DNA from: Lepisosteus oculatus
Taxonomy: Eukaryota > Chordata > Actinopteri > Semionotiformes > Lepisosteidae
DNA length: 64,000 nt
Reading direction: 5' to 3'
Assembly (NCBI RefSeq): GCF_040954835.1
Contig: NC_090696.1
Coordinates: 72,477,722-72,541,721, forward strand
Both the position numbers and the translations under genes were made by a program. Below, in pieces: positions 1 through 10,820 of the stretch. The notes beneath the pieces are model-generated. The model saw only the letters and a list, made by a program, of their open reading frames with translations, searched no databases and was not told the DNA's origin. Positions within the stretch are counted from its first letter, which is position 1; each line of letters begins with the position of its first letter.

Positions 1-19
1 TTACGTAGTGAACACTTAC

Positions 20-73
20 TGGAAGAGCAATGCTCAGCCCAATGAGGAGCATCAGAAAGAGAGCCGTCTTCAT
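20..73 (-). CDS. SCPP gene A1, signal-peptide exon only (cut by window edge)
   Basis: Exon 2 of a secreted SCPP-type protein; the remaining exons lie beyond the left edge. The exon runs 86..20 on the minus strand, with acceptor AG at 88-87, ATG at 73-71, and donor GTAAG directly after the codon ending at 20. It encodes MKTALFLMLLIGLSIALP, a complete signal peptide ending on a phase-0 junction, which is the family hallmark. The best exon 1 is untranslated and ends at 542 (CAG|GTACTG), downstream of the TATA box near 632-640. The signal peptide is very close to that of gene A2 (MKTAIFLSCIIGLTIAIP), so the two are probably tandem paralogs. The product cannot be named from this exon. Confidence 0.75.
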
Positions 74-163
74 GATTCACTGGAGGCTAAAGAAGATAAG
101 ATCAAAGAATTAAGTATCAAACCGTTACAAAGTGTTGGCTTCAGCTTTTGTATACCTTATTAA

Positions 164-310
164 GGTTTTCTTCTGGTGCTCTGGTTTCCTACCACCTTTT
201 TAAGATGTGCTGGCTGGGTAATTCAGTGTCTCTTAACTATTTGTGTGTGCGTGTGTAAGTGTGTATGTGCCTTGCAGTGGACTGGCATCTCATCCATGGT
301 GTCATCTCAC
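164..310 (+). repeat. SINE/L2-type repeat remnant in intron 1 of gene A1
   Basis: The stretch matches, loosely, the 3' half of the common fish repeat that reads 'ggttttctccggtgctccggtttcctcccac ... gccctgcgatggactggcatcccatccagggtgt'. Recognisable here are 'tctggtgctctggtttcctac' and 'ggactggcatctcatccatgg', separated by a GT-rich run. It is diverged and incomplete. The family assignment is from memory of the consensus. Confidence 0.55.
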
Positions 311-630
311 AATGTGCTCCTTAGTTCTGGAATTACACTCCAAGGAATAAACGCATCTCTGACAATAAATTAATGGATTATTGGCTTTGAAAAGCACAAA
401 GATAAAATCTATGATTTTTTTTTTGCACATGCTCCTACAGTACTAATATGTTTTCCATAAATGCAAAAGAAGAAAATGGTAGTAATACAGTACTCACAAA
501 AGTTTGTCTATGTAAAAGAAGATAAATGCAAAGTTCAGTACCTGTTAATTGCTGTAGCTTAAGAATAATGAAGTAGTACTGTATTCGCAATGTTATCTTC
601 TTGGTAAAAATGCTCCATTCCATAAGTCCT

Positions 631-665
631 ATTTATATAAATTTCAAACAATGAATGACCAATCA
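631..665 (-). promoter_or_regulatory. Core promoter of gene A1
   Basis: On the minus strand a TTTATATAAAT TATA box (about 640-631) follows a TTGATTGG element (plus-strand CCAATCA at 659-665) by about 20 bp. Transcription would start near 605-610, giving an untranslated exon 1 of about 65 nt that ends at 542. The layout matches the other SCPP promoters in the window, but with a canonical TATATAA box instead of TTTAAAA. Confidence 0.6.
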
Positions 666-3025
666 AATCTTATTTACAAACAGCCATCATTTCAATATAC
701 ATACAGTGTTGACTAAGGAAGAGGCGTACTGGGTTTATGGGTCACACCCACCTGAAGATGACCTGTAAACTTCTGCAGTTTATTGTGCACCAAACACCCG
801 TAAACATATTTTTCCACACACAGTGACATACAGTACGCTTTCATTTAATTGAGAAAGATATATTTTTGTATAACAAATCTAAAATCCTAATCATCTGAAG
901 TAATCATATCAATTAGGATTATAGATTACTGCATAACACTGTCCATAAATAACTGATAGACATCTTGGTAAGACCAATAATGTTTTCTTGCCTTTCTGTT
1001 AAAAAATATGATAAAAGATTGAATTTCCTCACAATGTCAATGTAATGAAAGGTACATTTTTGGGTTGGATATTTTAATTACCTTTGTAAAGGGACATACT
1101 TTCACAAATGAAAATTTCACTTTCAAAGCTATAGTCAGGGTAAAATATATTTATGAATTTAAGTTAATAAAATAAACAATTTCTAGCACTCTCAGATCTT
1201 TGTATCCAATTAAGTGCTTTATTCCGGCTGTTTTGGAAACAAAATACAGTACCTTGCTCCAAAAGGAGCAGAAATGAAATACTCTACAATTCACTGACAC
1301 AATTGCTGAGATAAAAAGAGAAAATAAGACTGTTTTAAGGCTATTAAGTTTAAAAAATCTAATCAATGAACAATGAAAAAACATGTTGGTTTTATAAGCC
1401 AGCCTAATGAGCCTACTGTAACTAAACAGTATTAACTAAATTGGTAGAGTAAAATTTGTTTGATACACAATATCACTCTCTACTCTTCAGGAAGTCACAT
1501 ATCACTGCCTGATTTCAATATGATGAGATGGTTGAGAAAGGCACCTATTGTATAATCTCCTGAGAGAAAATAAATCTGGGAAACAGTATTTTGTTCTTGA
1601 TCCATAAGCACAATGGAAACATAGTGAATTAGAAAGAGATTTAACCCCTGCAGATCTGGTTTCCACTCCAGACTTGATTAAGAAGTGATGACATTTCCCA
1701 AACTGGATGGGTTCTCTGCTGAAATTCATCAGCCTTTCTGGGTATTCCTGAAGTCAAATCTAGGGCATGTCAGTGGTGGCTGTATAGTCACATACAGACA
1801 AGTTGGATTCAGGTGGAGATGGGACAGATAAAATAAAATACATTAAAATACCTCCTATTATTAACTTCTTGTGTAAGCTCTATTTTGACATCTGTTTCTC
1901 TGACATGGGTTTGTTTAAAAGTTAATTTAAACAGCCCACTCAATTTTCAGGAAGAGGTTTGGCAACAGTGTTTAGGGATCCAGGCATATATTGTATCTGT
2001 ATGGTTGGGGGTTCAAATCTTGACCATTACAAAGGCTCTGGAAGGTTAGTACAGTAAAAAATGAATTTACATCTTAAAGTAATCTGTGGCATATCCACAC
2101 TTAAAACTGAAGAAAATATGTACCTTTCTGCGATGAAAAAACGGTTTATTTTTTTATATTGGTACTTAAATATTTACTGGATTATTCCTTGTCTTGAATA
2201 TCAGATTAAAAGGGTTTTTGTTGTATTTAGCCCCTGCAAATCTAGCTTCCACTCCAACCTCTTTTAACCACATTATATTATATACAGTACATCATCTAAT
2301 TTGGATGTTCTACTTGAGAAAGTGGTGGAGTTACAAAAAAAAGTGGTGTAATTTATTATAAAATGGTTTAAAAGAAACACATGTTTTAACAGTAATGTGA
2401 ATGTAACATTTCTAAATACTAAGTACAGTCTCCATGAAGGGGTGCTCTAATCGAGGAGAACTGATTCTTTTACAAAGTGAAATACAATTTTTACAAATCT
2501 AATATTCTTTACAGTTCCCATGTATAATAAACAATATTTTAATAATAATGCAAGATATGTATTTTCCTGTAACTTGTTTCGGATTATGGTAGAAATCTTC
2601 AAACTTCTTATCAGCATGAGCTTTGATTTTCACTTACAATATGTGCACTCTGCTAAGAATATTTGTTTAGTTAATAATTTCTTAGTGAACATAATGTGGT
2701 TGTGAAGCACCCAAGTGTCACACAAGCCTCTGAAGTCTCTGAAGAACCATGCCTTTAATCCCAGGAAGTGCTGATAGCTCTGTCCCTATTAACATGTGTC
2801 TAATTTAACGCTTCATTCTGTCTGTTTTGGAAACACCATAGTGACAAAATACAGTGCTTTGCCTTTATCGTTCAAAAAATAAGCAAAACAACTTTGCATG
2901 TGATACCTGCTGTAAGTTTATTATTTTTTGAGAAGTCGTTACTTTTAAGAAGTTTAAGGTCGTAGAGAAAGAGTTAGTTCAGACTAGGAATGATACAGTA
3001 GGATACAATCATTGTATATTTGAAT

Positions 3026-4579
3026 TTATGGCTTTTTTGTTGTAGGCAATGTAGTGGTTGTTGGAGTCGTAGTCGTTGGAGTCGTAGTCGTTGGAGTTGT
3101 TGCAGCCAGAGTTTTAATTATGTTCTGGATCAGCTGGAGTAGTGCAGAGGTAGGCACCTGTGAAAGACAAAAGTGAAGTACTGGATGAGGGTCTTTTTTG
3201 TGCTATTCATTTGTATGCATGTGTTCTCATAACCTCAACGGCTCATTGTCAGGGCATTGTCCACCTTTCTTATCTAGCTGCTCTTATAGTTTGCGCTGAC
3301 ACAGAAGCAAAAATCTGTGTACTATAGCATCGGAGGAACTTTCTTTACTCGTGCCTTTACCTCTCACACATTGAGGCACGACAATTGAGCCACAATGTAA
3401 GGCTCTAACTCTATGAACAGGTGTGTTCTACTGTCCTTAATAAAAACAGAACAACCTGTCTGCTGTTGAAAAAAATAACATGATCAGAAATAAACATGCA
3501 AAAGAATAAAAATCAATATTGCATAGTTTAATTTCACACCCCCTCTGTCAGAAGAGGTACAGTAGCTGTTTTCTCCTTTGCTTCCCTTATTTTTCTTTAA
3601 AAAGCCCTTTTTATTCCTTACAAGTGCATCAGGCTTCATAAGGGGTTGTTTGTCACTGTACACCAAATGAAATTTATTTTAAAGAACGTCATCTTCAAAT
3701 ATGTAGCATGAAAGGACTTACTTGATTTAGTTCCAGTGAGTTTGAGTCTGAGCTTGAGAATGAACGCGAACGTTTAACTCGTTGATGGTCATGATTAGCC
3801 TGTAAGAACAAAGAAGTTCAATTAATATATACAATCTGTTTAATTAACTTTATATCCTGAAAACGTTTAGTATTTTCTTCTAATTTTTGAGTTATCTGTA
3901 CAGTATATCCCATATTTATGTACTGTATATTAACATTTTTTTCAATTTTACATTTCTGTCAAATGAAGGCATATGTAATGTCCGGTTAGAGTTTAGATTT
4001 TAAATTACAGTCCTTTACAACTTTTAATAATTTGTAAAACCAATAACTTCACAGTAACTAATTGTTACAATTAAGATTTTAGCCATCTGCCCACCTACAG
4101 CACAAACCTCTCATTATTTTCTAATTTGTATTACAGAAAAAAAATATCCAGTTCAAACAGTAACATAACTGATGTCATTTTTCCAAATAATTTCGGTACA
4201 AAATGTGATTCTTGTTTCAGTCACTAGTTTCCTCCAATTTAGGATTAGACCAAATGACCACTCTAAAAAGACACAGGCCCAAGAACGGCAAAAGCTACTC
4301 TTGATGGAAGCAGTAATGTGTGACCTCAAAATATAGTTTTGTTATATTTAATAATGGTAAAGTAATTCAGGTATAAAATTGTGAAAAGAGCTCAGGCAAA
4401 GACAAAACAGCCATGGAATATACAGTATTTGGTTAATCAGTCTGAGATAGATCGCAGATTATGAAGGCATAACAAGAGACATTTTTTATATAGTACAAAT
4501 TAAATAAGATATAGAGTAAACTTACCGGAATAGCAATGGTTAGACCAATAATGCACGACAGGAAGATTGCGGTCTTCAT
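3026..4579 (-). CDS. SCPP gene A2: small secreted protein with furin-type site and Thr/Pro-rich tail
   Basis: Three coding exons give an 87-residue protein. Exon 2 (4592..4526, ATG at 4579) encodes the signal peptide MKTAIFLSCIIGLTIAIP. Exon 3 (3799..3722) encodes 26 residues with RVKR, a match to the furin consensus R-x-K/R-R, then a serine run with SLE, a Fam20C-type S-x-E site. Exon 4 (3157..3026) starts VPTSALLQLIQNIIKTLAAT, continues as three TPTTT units and ends TTKKP-stop. A polyA signal AATAAA lies at 2922-2917. All junctions are phase 0 with AG/GT borders (GTAAGT donors on exons 2 and 3). Exon 1 probably ends at 4791 (CAA|GTCAGT). The Thr/Pro tail looks like an O-glycosylation domain. 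I recognise the family layout but not the orthologue. What is seen: exons and motifs; inferred: cleavage and phosphorylation. Confidence 0.8.
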
Positions 4580-4876
4580 GGTGTATGGAGGTCTGTAAAA
4601 AAAGAAAAAGAAAATGTTAATTTCAGTCACAAATAAATTCATCATCTTGGTAGGGTTTATGTTCCATTTTATTGTTTTTTCAAAATATAGTTAATCATTT
4701 CATGATAAAGTATTATTATCATACAGCAATTTGGTGACAGCATAAACAAAGTTCAGATCAGCACAGATGTGGAAGAGGCAAAAAACTGACTTGATAACTG
4801 TAGGGAAGATCTGTTGCTCGCCTGGATGAGACACCTGGATCAGTTTGATTGTAGTCCCCCACTTTTCTGGGTTGAA

Positions 4877-4926
4877 TTTATATACATTTCATCCTGTGAA
4901 GAACCAACCACGATGGTTGTGACTCA
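4877..4926 (-). promoter_or_regulatory. Core promoter of gene A2
   Basis: On the minus strand a TATATAAAT box (about 4884-4877) is preceded about 35 bp upstream by TGAGTCA (4926-4920), a perfect AP-1 consensus. The likely start site near 4850 gives an exon 1 of about 60 nt. No CTGATTGG element is seen at the position used by most other SCPP genes in the window. Confidence 0.5.
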
Positions 4927-6235
4927 TTCACTTAATTAAATTCTTTCTCTTTGAAGATTATTGCTAAACAAGAAAAATAATAAACACAGTGAATGAGTGG
5001 CAACTCCACGTGGGAGAGGATCCCATTATTTGTTCTTTACTGGTTTTTTTTTGGCTCATAACACTCTTTCTGGGATGAACTGGGTTTCTGTCTTTTTATA
5101 ACTCGGAGGTAAAGCTGACTATATGTTTTAGATTTTGGTGTAAGAATAGCCAATTTATATATTTTATCTCATGATAAAAATCCATATTTAATAAAGCCTA
5201 TTATTCAGTTAACCCAAGCAAGAGATTTTAAAAGCTATAATGGGAAACTTATACCAAGGAAAGAAGTATATCTGGAATTGACTTTAGAAGCAAATACAAT
5301 TATAATTAAAAAAAAATAAATGATTACATCTCCACATAAATGTAATACGCTTTTTTCAACAACTTGAGTTTTGGAATTTTAATGGCTTTGATTAATGTAT
5401 CTGTGTACAGAATAGTATAATTATATATTTTGAAAAGATGGTTTTAGCATTGTGTGCATATTTAGCACAGAATTTAATTTAAGTTAGCTCAAAAAGAGGA
5501 ATTGTTATAAATGGAATTGTACTCTGTGTTCTTTAATTGTATTTTAATTCTCAGCCTCCTATTCTGACAATGAAGTAGCATTAGTCTTGAAAAGGATATT
5601 AGAATATAACATTAGAATATAACAGACTTCACGGTACTTTGTTTCAAAGTAATGTGAGACAATACTTAGAAAACTGCAGATTCCCATTGTTAAAAACAGC
5701 GTTCTTATTTAGTTGACTTAAAGTAACATGAAGCTGATCTCCTACCATTTACATGATTTATGTCTTTTTTAAGAGTTGAATTAAAATTAAACATTATTTT
5801 GTTCAGGGGTGTTAGTCGTTCATTCCTTTAACAAGTGTCTCTTCAAAGGCTGGTTTTGAACATAGTTTATTATTAGGAAATCATGTTCTTTGTGGGCACT
5901 TTTTGCAAAACATATTGCATACTTTATACAAGAATGAAAATAAACCTTACATTTCAAAAGAGAAGAAGTTGCTCAATAGCTTACAGATTGTTTACGTGAG
6001 TTTAATTAAGTCCTGGGAAACATATTTTTAATGTTTTAGTTCTCCTACTGTTTCAAAATATAAATTGAAAAGGCCTTAATATTAGATCACATTTTTAAAA
6101 TACAGTAGTTGCATTACTTTTGTACGTGTTTTAAATGAAATGGAGCTTAAACAATGTGCATTTAAACTCAAGGTGTTTAAAAGGTGTAACAGTCTGAAAA
6201 TGTCAGGTCACTTTTTTCAGATAAATAATTTCGGC

Positions 6236-6410
6236 ATGATGCTGGGCAGTTAGTACAGCTGTCTCACAGTTCTGAGTTCAGTTCTAGGCTATAACTTAAT
6301 CTGTGTGAAGTATCCAATTTTTTTTAGCTTCATCCTTTTTCTCCACTTCTTCTTTTCTCCTGGTACTCCAGTTTCTCCATGACCCAAAGACAAGTTGATA
6401 AGGTAGAGTG
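6236..6410 (+). repeat. tRNA-type SINE remnant
   Basis: Diverged copy of the fish SINE whose consensus reads '...gcagttagtgcagctgcctcacagctc...ctgtgtggagtttgca...tctccggtgctccagtttcctcccacagtccaaagac...'. Recognisable parts are 'gggcagttagtacagctgtctcacagttctg', 'ctgtgtgaagt', 'tggtactccagtttctccatgacccaaagac'. Same broad family as the copies near 35.27 and 44.50 kb. Confidence 0.6.
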
Positions 6411-6658
6411 GTTGTGCAAAATTGTCCATTTTATAAGCATAAGGAGTGTGGCTCTTTTTGTATTAATTCACCTTGTCTGGAGGAATGCCTTCCACAAGGC
6501 TGGGGATCAATCGAAGAGATATACTAGATTTTTAAAATGAGATTAAGAGCCTTGCATAAAGCTGAGGTATTAAAATAAATACTAATTAAATAAAAGGTGT
6601 TTTGGAAATGTTACCTAAATATTAGATTCAACAGAAGGAAGTTGTAATATCTTGCTTT

Positions 6659-6990
6659 TTACAACTCCACTTTCAAAAAATGTTTTCTCTGTGGCTCATT
6701 CATATTTAAACAAAATACAAAGCAAATAATAATAATAATAAAACACGTAAAAATAAAATGAGTTATTTTTGATAATTTAGTATTCAGTGGTTGATTGATC
6801 AGAGATGCAATCAGATGTTTCTTGAAAGAACCCATGGAGTCAGCTTTTTCATCTTCGCTAGGGAGCTTGTTCCAGGCCCTCACAATCCTTTGTGTAGCAA
6901 GTTGTCTCCTGTTCTCGGCTTTAAATGTATTTCCCCATAGTCTTCATCTGTTCTGGTCCTTCTTTCATTGGAAAATCCTGCACTTGTCGT
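6659..6990 (-). mobile_element. CR1-like LINE 3' fragment
   Basis: On the minus strand the reading frame contains RAWNKLPSEDEKADSMGSF followed by KKHLIASL. This is the usual C-terminal end of a CR1/L2-type reverse transcriptase ORF ('R-x-W-N-x-LP ... S-x-x-x-FK-x-x-L'). The nucleotide stretch 'gggagcttgttccaggccctcacaatcc' is likewise typical of CR1-type elements. Only the last part of the element remains; no 5' end or target duplication was identified. Confidence 0.7.
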
Positions 6991-7099
6991 CTTCGAATGC
7001 TGTCTTGAATTTCATCCAGTGCAGTCTGGATTTTCCCCTACTTCTGTGTTAGCCAGTCCTTCAGTTACCACACTGCTGTGGACAATGTGCAACCATGGT

Positions 7100-8640
7100 G
7101 GTGATCAGGTCGGAATCCAAGCGCTTGTGTTCGGAGAGTTTCGGAGCCTTACGATGACACCTGAAGGCAGAAGAGAAAAAGCACCCTAGAGACGGCCGAG
7201 TGTGCACTGGAGGAAGCAGGAAGTGACGATAACAACAGAGATGGGCTGCGGCCTAGCAGTAGACCAGCGTTGCTGTAGTAGTCGCAGCAGAGACTGGTGG
7301 CAGACTGGCTGTGGCCATGGCCGACACTGCAGGGGTAGGCTGCCAACTCAGCGAAGGCCGGCCTAGGTGAAGGGTCTGCAACTAGAGCCGAGCAAGCAAA
7401 ACATACATCATCAGAGGGGTCAACCAAGAGCACGCCAGGAGCCAGGCTGATCAGGGTGTGTGCTCGTGGGAGCCTAGTCCAGGCGGATTACAGGGCAGGT
7501 TGTAGGAAGTGTGCCCTGGACCAGGCTGAGATGTGCAGTGACTAGCCGCTGCCTTGCAGTGGACCAAACTAACTGCATAAGTTGCAGCAGAGATGGCCAG
7601 CCGACTGCCAGCACACGGTTGGAGCTGTAGAAGCCGTAGCAGGCTAGTGTGGGGGCTGGAAAGCTTGTATCTGGAGCCAGACAGGACAGGGCACTCGTTG
7701 TCAGGGCGGTCTACGGGTAGCGCAACAGGAGCTGGGCTGATCGGGGACCAGGTCAAAGCATGTACTGTCACGGTGGGCTTCAGCAGGCTCTCCCTGGTCT
7801 GGGCAAGGCACTGTGCCCACTGAGGACCAGAACCAGTGCAAGGCTCCAGGGGAGAAAAGGATGAAGGTGGAACGTGATGCCAGTTTGTAGCTGACTGGAA
7901 TGGCTGTATTGTATAAACCCCTGAAGGCTGGTGAAGCTGTATAGACCGCAGTGGGCTGATGAGGTGATCGACTGCCAACTTGTAGTGGACCAGGGAGGCT
8001 GCAGAAGTTGCAGCAAAGCTGGTGAAGCTGTATAGCTCACTGCAGGCTGCTGGAACCGAAGAGACTGCAGCAGGCTGGTACAGGGACTGGCTGCTTGTAG
8101 AGAACCGGGAAGCTGCAGGGGTGGGCTGCGATTTGTAGCAGAGCGATGAGGCTGTAGAAGCTGCAGCAGGGTGGTGCAGGGACTAGCTGCTGACTTGTAC
8201 CGGACCAGAGAATCTGTAGTCGTAGTAGGCTGGGGCGGTGATTGGCTACTGGCTTTTAGCAAACCAAAACGGCTGTAAAAATTGCGGCAGAGATTGGCTG
8301 CTGACTTACAGCAAACTGGTGATGCAGTAGAAGCAGCAGAGACCAGATTCCTCCTCTGAGATGCTGAAGCAGCTGCTGCAGGGGTAGGCTGCCTGCTGGC
8401 TGGAGTAGCGGCTGTCATATGGTTGCAGCAGAGGCTGACTGCCAACAGACGACTGGGGCGGCGAGTGGATCAGGGGCAGTAAAGGCTGGCTGCTGACTGG
8501 GGTAGATGACACTGGGGAAGAACATGTCCGAGGCTTAGACATGACCTTTTGGGATCCGCTATCCGAAAGGGTGTTCCAGCACATCCGGAGGGGAGTGTGG
8601 TCAGAGCAGTACCGCCCGTGAGAGATCAGTGATAGAGGTG
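7100..8640. repeat. GC-rich degenerate tandem repeat block
   Basis: A sharply GC-richer island of about 1.5 kb in AT-rich surroundings. Read on the plus strand it repeats a loose unit of roughly 50-70 bp built around 'ggctgctgacttgtagc', 'gaggctgtagaagctgcagc' and 'agggactggctgc'; clear neighbouring units start near 8085, 8190, 8240 and 8293. Several open frames of 137-221 codons run through it on the minus strand, but they overlap in different frames and track the repeat, so I do not treat them as genes. It sits between a CR1-like fragment and a possible second LINE tail. Confidence 0.7.
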
Positions 8641-8769
8641 AATTAATTGTATAATAATATGCCTGATTAGTGGGGACAAATGACAAACTGACCGCGCCCT
8701 TAATCCAAAGGAGGACCACAATTCCTTGCAGGAATGCTACAATATGTTTTCAGTACAATCTAGCCACCC

Positions 8770-8960
8770 TTTAAATAAATTAAAAGTAATAAGATCATTA
8801 GAAAGGCTACAGCAGCTAATAAATCTAAACATCTCATCCACCCATTTCTTGAAGGATGCCAGTTTTCCAGCAACAATGCTGGGCAGCTTGTTTTATACTT
8901 CCGTAACTCTGTGTTAAGAACTACCTCTTATTCCCAGTTTCCAAACTAACTTCCAAAAGA
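8770..8960 (-). mobile_element. Possible LINE 3' fragment
   Basis: The stretch contains 'catcccacccatttcttgaag'-like and 'ctgggcagcttgttttatact' sequence, followed by 'gttaagaactacctcttattc', which resembles the tail of CR1-type elements seen at 6.8 kb. Diverged; assignment tentative. Confidence 0.35.
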
Positions 8961-9702
8961 ATCTTCAAGTTACACCAAAATCAGTAGTTTTGAGGAATTA
9001 AAGTCATTTGACTTTGGTCAGAATATTTTTTGTGATTGTTAACTGGTATACCAACTAAATCCGTAGTATAAATATTATTTGAGAGACACCCCTCTCTCAA
9101 AAAACGAAATATTGTTATGACGTATGTGCAACAAATAGGTAGCTCTGTAGATAACTAACCTCCCCCTAAGAACCTAAGACAAAATAAATCAGTTAAAAAT
9201 ACAAATTTAATTATTGCAGAAACAGACACACCCAGTGCTGCAGTGATTCACTCTAATCATGGGTTTAAATGTAAGAATAAAACGACAACTGCTCAAAGCC
9301 TGGTGAAATCCTAAAATAGCCACAGTCAAGTGGGAGATTTGTTGAGTAATGGAGTAATTGTAAAAATGTGTCTTTTTAAAACATTATTTTATTACCTACT
9401 TCTGATTTTGAGATTAAGCTTGATCCACTTCCTCTTAATTTAATCTAAGAGTTCATACTTATTGTGCAGTATGTTCTTATTGTGTTGTTTCCTGTGTGTT
9501 AACTCAAAGTTCTCATTCAATAGCAACTACAGAACAGTTGTTATATTTTATTTGACAGACCACATAGGATATAATAGGGATTAAGCGTTTTACCTGAAAA
9601 TCCAAGTTTGATCCATAGGTAAAATAAGTGGTAAATGGAATCGTCTGTTGAAGTCTGAACGATGAATCAGTGTATGTATGTAAGCAATGGATACTTCAGG
9701 CA

Positions 9703-9773
9703 CGGTATAAAATAGTTGTAATTGTCTTTGAACAGGAAGAGAGCAAGACTGAAAAGTTAGCTGTCAGAAGAAG
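9703..9773 (+). promoter_or_regulatory. Possible plus-strand TATA box and first exon
   Basis: A good TATA box TATAAAATA at 9706-9714 is followed at the usual distance by purine-rich 'aggaagagagcaagactg...gtcagaagaag' ending in a clean donor AAG|GTAATA at 9773. It is the only plus-strand promoter-like unit I noticed. No convincing coding exon follows: the one ATG between plausible splice sites, near 10087, gives only a short weak hydrophobic peptide and a junction that is not phase 0. It may be a non-coding RNA start or a dead gene. Confidence 0.3.
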
Positions 9774-10710
9774 GTAATATTTATGTTTTTTTGTTTATTT
9801 AATTTAAGAATTTTATTTTATAATTGTTGGTTCTTAGGCCAAAACTGTAGTTTCTACTAAAGAGGTGTCATAATTTTTGTATTAATGGGTAATAATCATA
9901 GGAATTAAAAAGGTAAAATATTGACACAGATCATTAGATGAATCAAACACATTCTCTTTATTGAATGTCTATTGTTTATTATTTTAAGACTTTTTATAAA
10001 AAATAAAACATTTTCTTTAACAGATTAACATAGCATACAATGTAAAATGTTAATGTTCTCGTGTTTAAGGCAAATTTTAAAAATAATGACTGTGAAATTG
10101 GCAGTTTTAGCTGAAAAAAGGTATGTGTATTTTCAAGATCCTTCATAAAATTGAAAGAGACCTTGTTTTAATGGAATTTTAGACATAAACATTTATAAAA
10201 AATAGTGCCACTATTTAAGTCAGTCCTACAAAATTTTCTTTGCCCTTCTAACAATTATAGATCATCGATTTTATTTAAAAAGTTTGACAGAAATATCTTC
10301 AGCATTTATTTTTTATGAGCTTTTAATTCCATCAAGTCCGTCTTATTCATCCTCTTGTTTTTATATAGGAGAAGCAATATTGTAATGACTATGATTAATG
10401 AAACTTTGAGTATCTAAGAGCAGTTTGTTTTAAAAACAGCTTATCAAAATTAATCTGTTTTTATAAATGTGAATGCTGACTGTGTTTGACTTGAGTAAAG
10501 TATAGTACCATCAGTCCCAAAAATAATTTCAAAGGGGTATTTTCATACATTTTTACTGTTGTCTTTTCAGTTTAATGTTCATATGAATATGGATTAACAT
10601 AATTTGTAAGTATGTACTTATAAGATAAGATTTTATCTGTATATTAGTTCACACAAAATAAATATACATAAAGTAAATCTTAAAATGAAGCCTTGTTTCA
10701 ATGATAAATA

Positions 10711-10820
10711 GTCCATCCATCATTTTCTAACTGCTTCATCCAATTCAGAGTTGCTGGGTAGTCGGACCCTAACACAGCAAGCAATAGGCACAGGGCTGGG
10801 TACACCCTGGACATGGACAA
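10711..10820 (-). repeat. Dispersed fish repeat tail (CCATCCAT...GCTT family)
   Basis: Starts 'tccatccatcattttctaac' and continues through a diverged 'agttgctgggtagtcggacc ... aggcacagggctgggtacac ... ctggaca'. This is the reverse-oriented 3' end of the widespread fish repeat that ends '...gataagcggttagaaaatggatgga'. Short copy of the same family as that at 27.16-27.44 kb. Confidence 0.6.

Noticed and set aside
7451-8719. Ser/Gln/Pro-rich minus-strand frames of 137-221 codons as an extra SCPP gene
   Set aside because: They overlap in different frames, track a GC-rich tandem repeat, and lack a signal-peptide exon, phase-0 splice borders and promoter.
10060-10120. Signal-peptide exon for the plus-strand promoter at 9.7 kb
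   Set aside because: The peptide from the ATG near 10087 is short and weakly hydrophobic, and the donor is not in phase 0.
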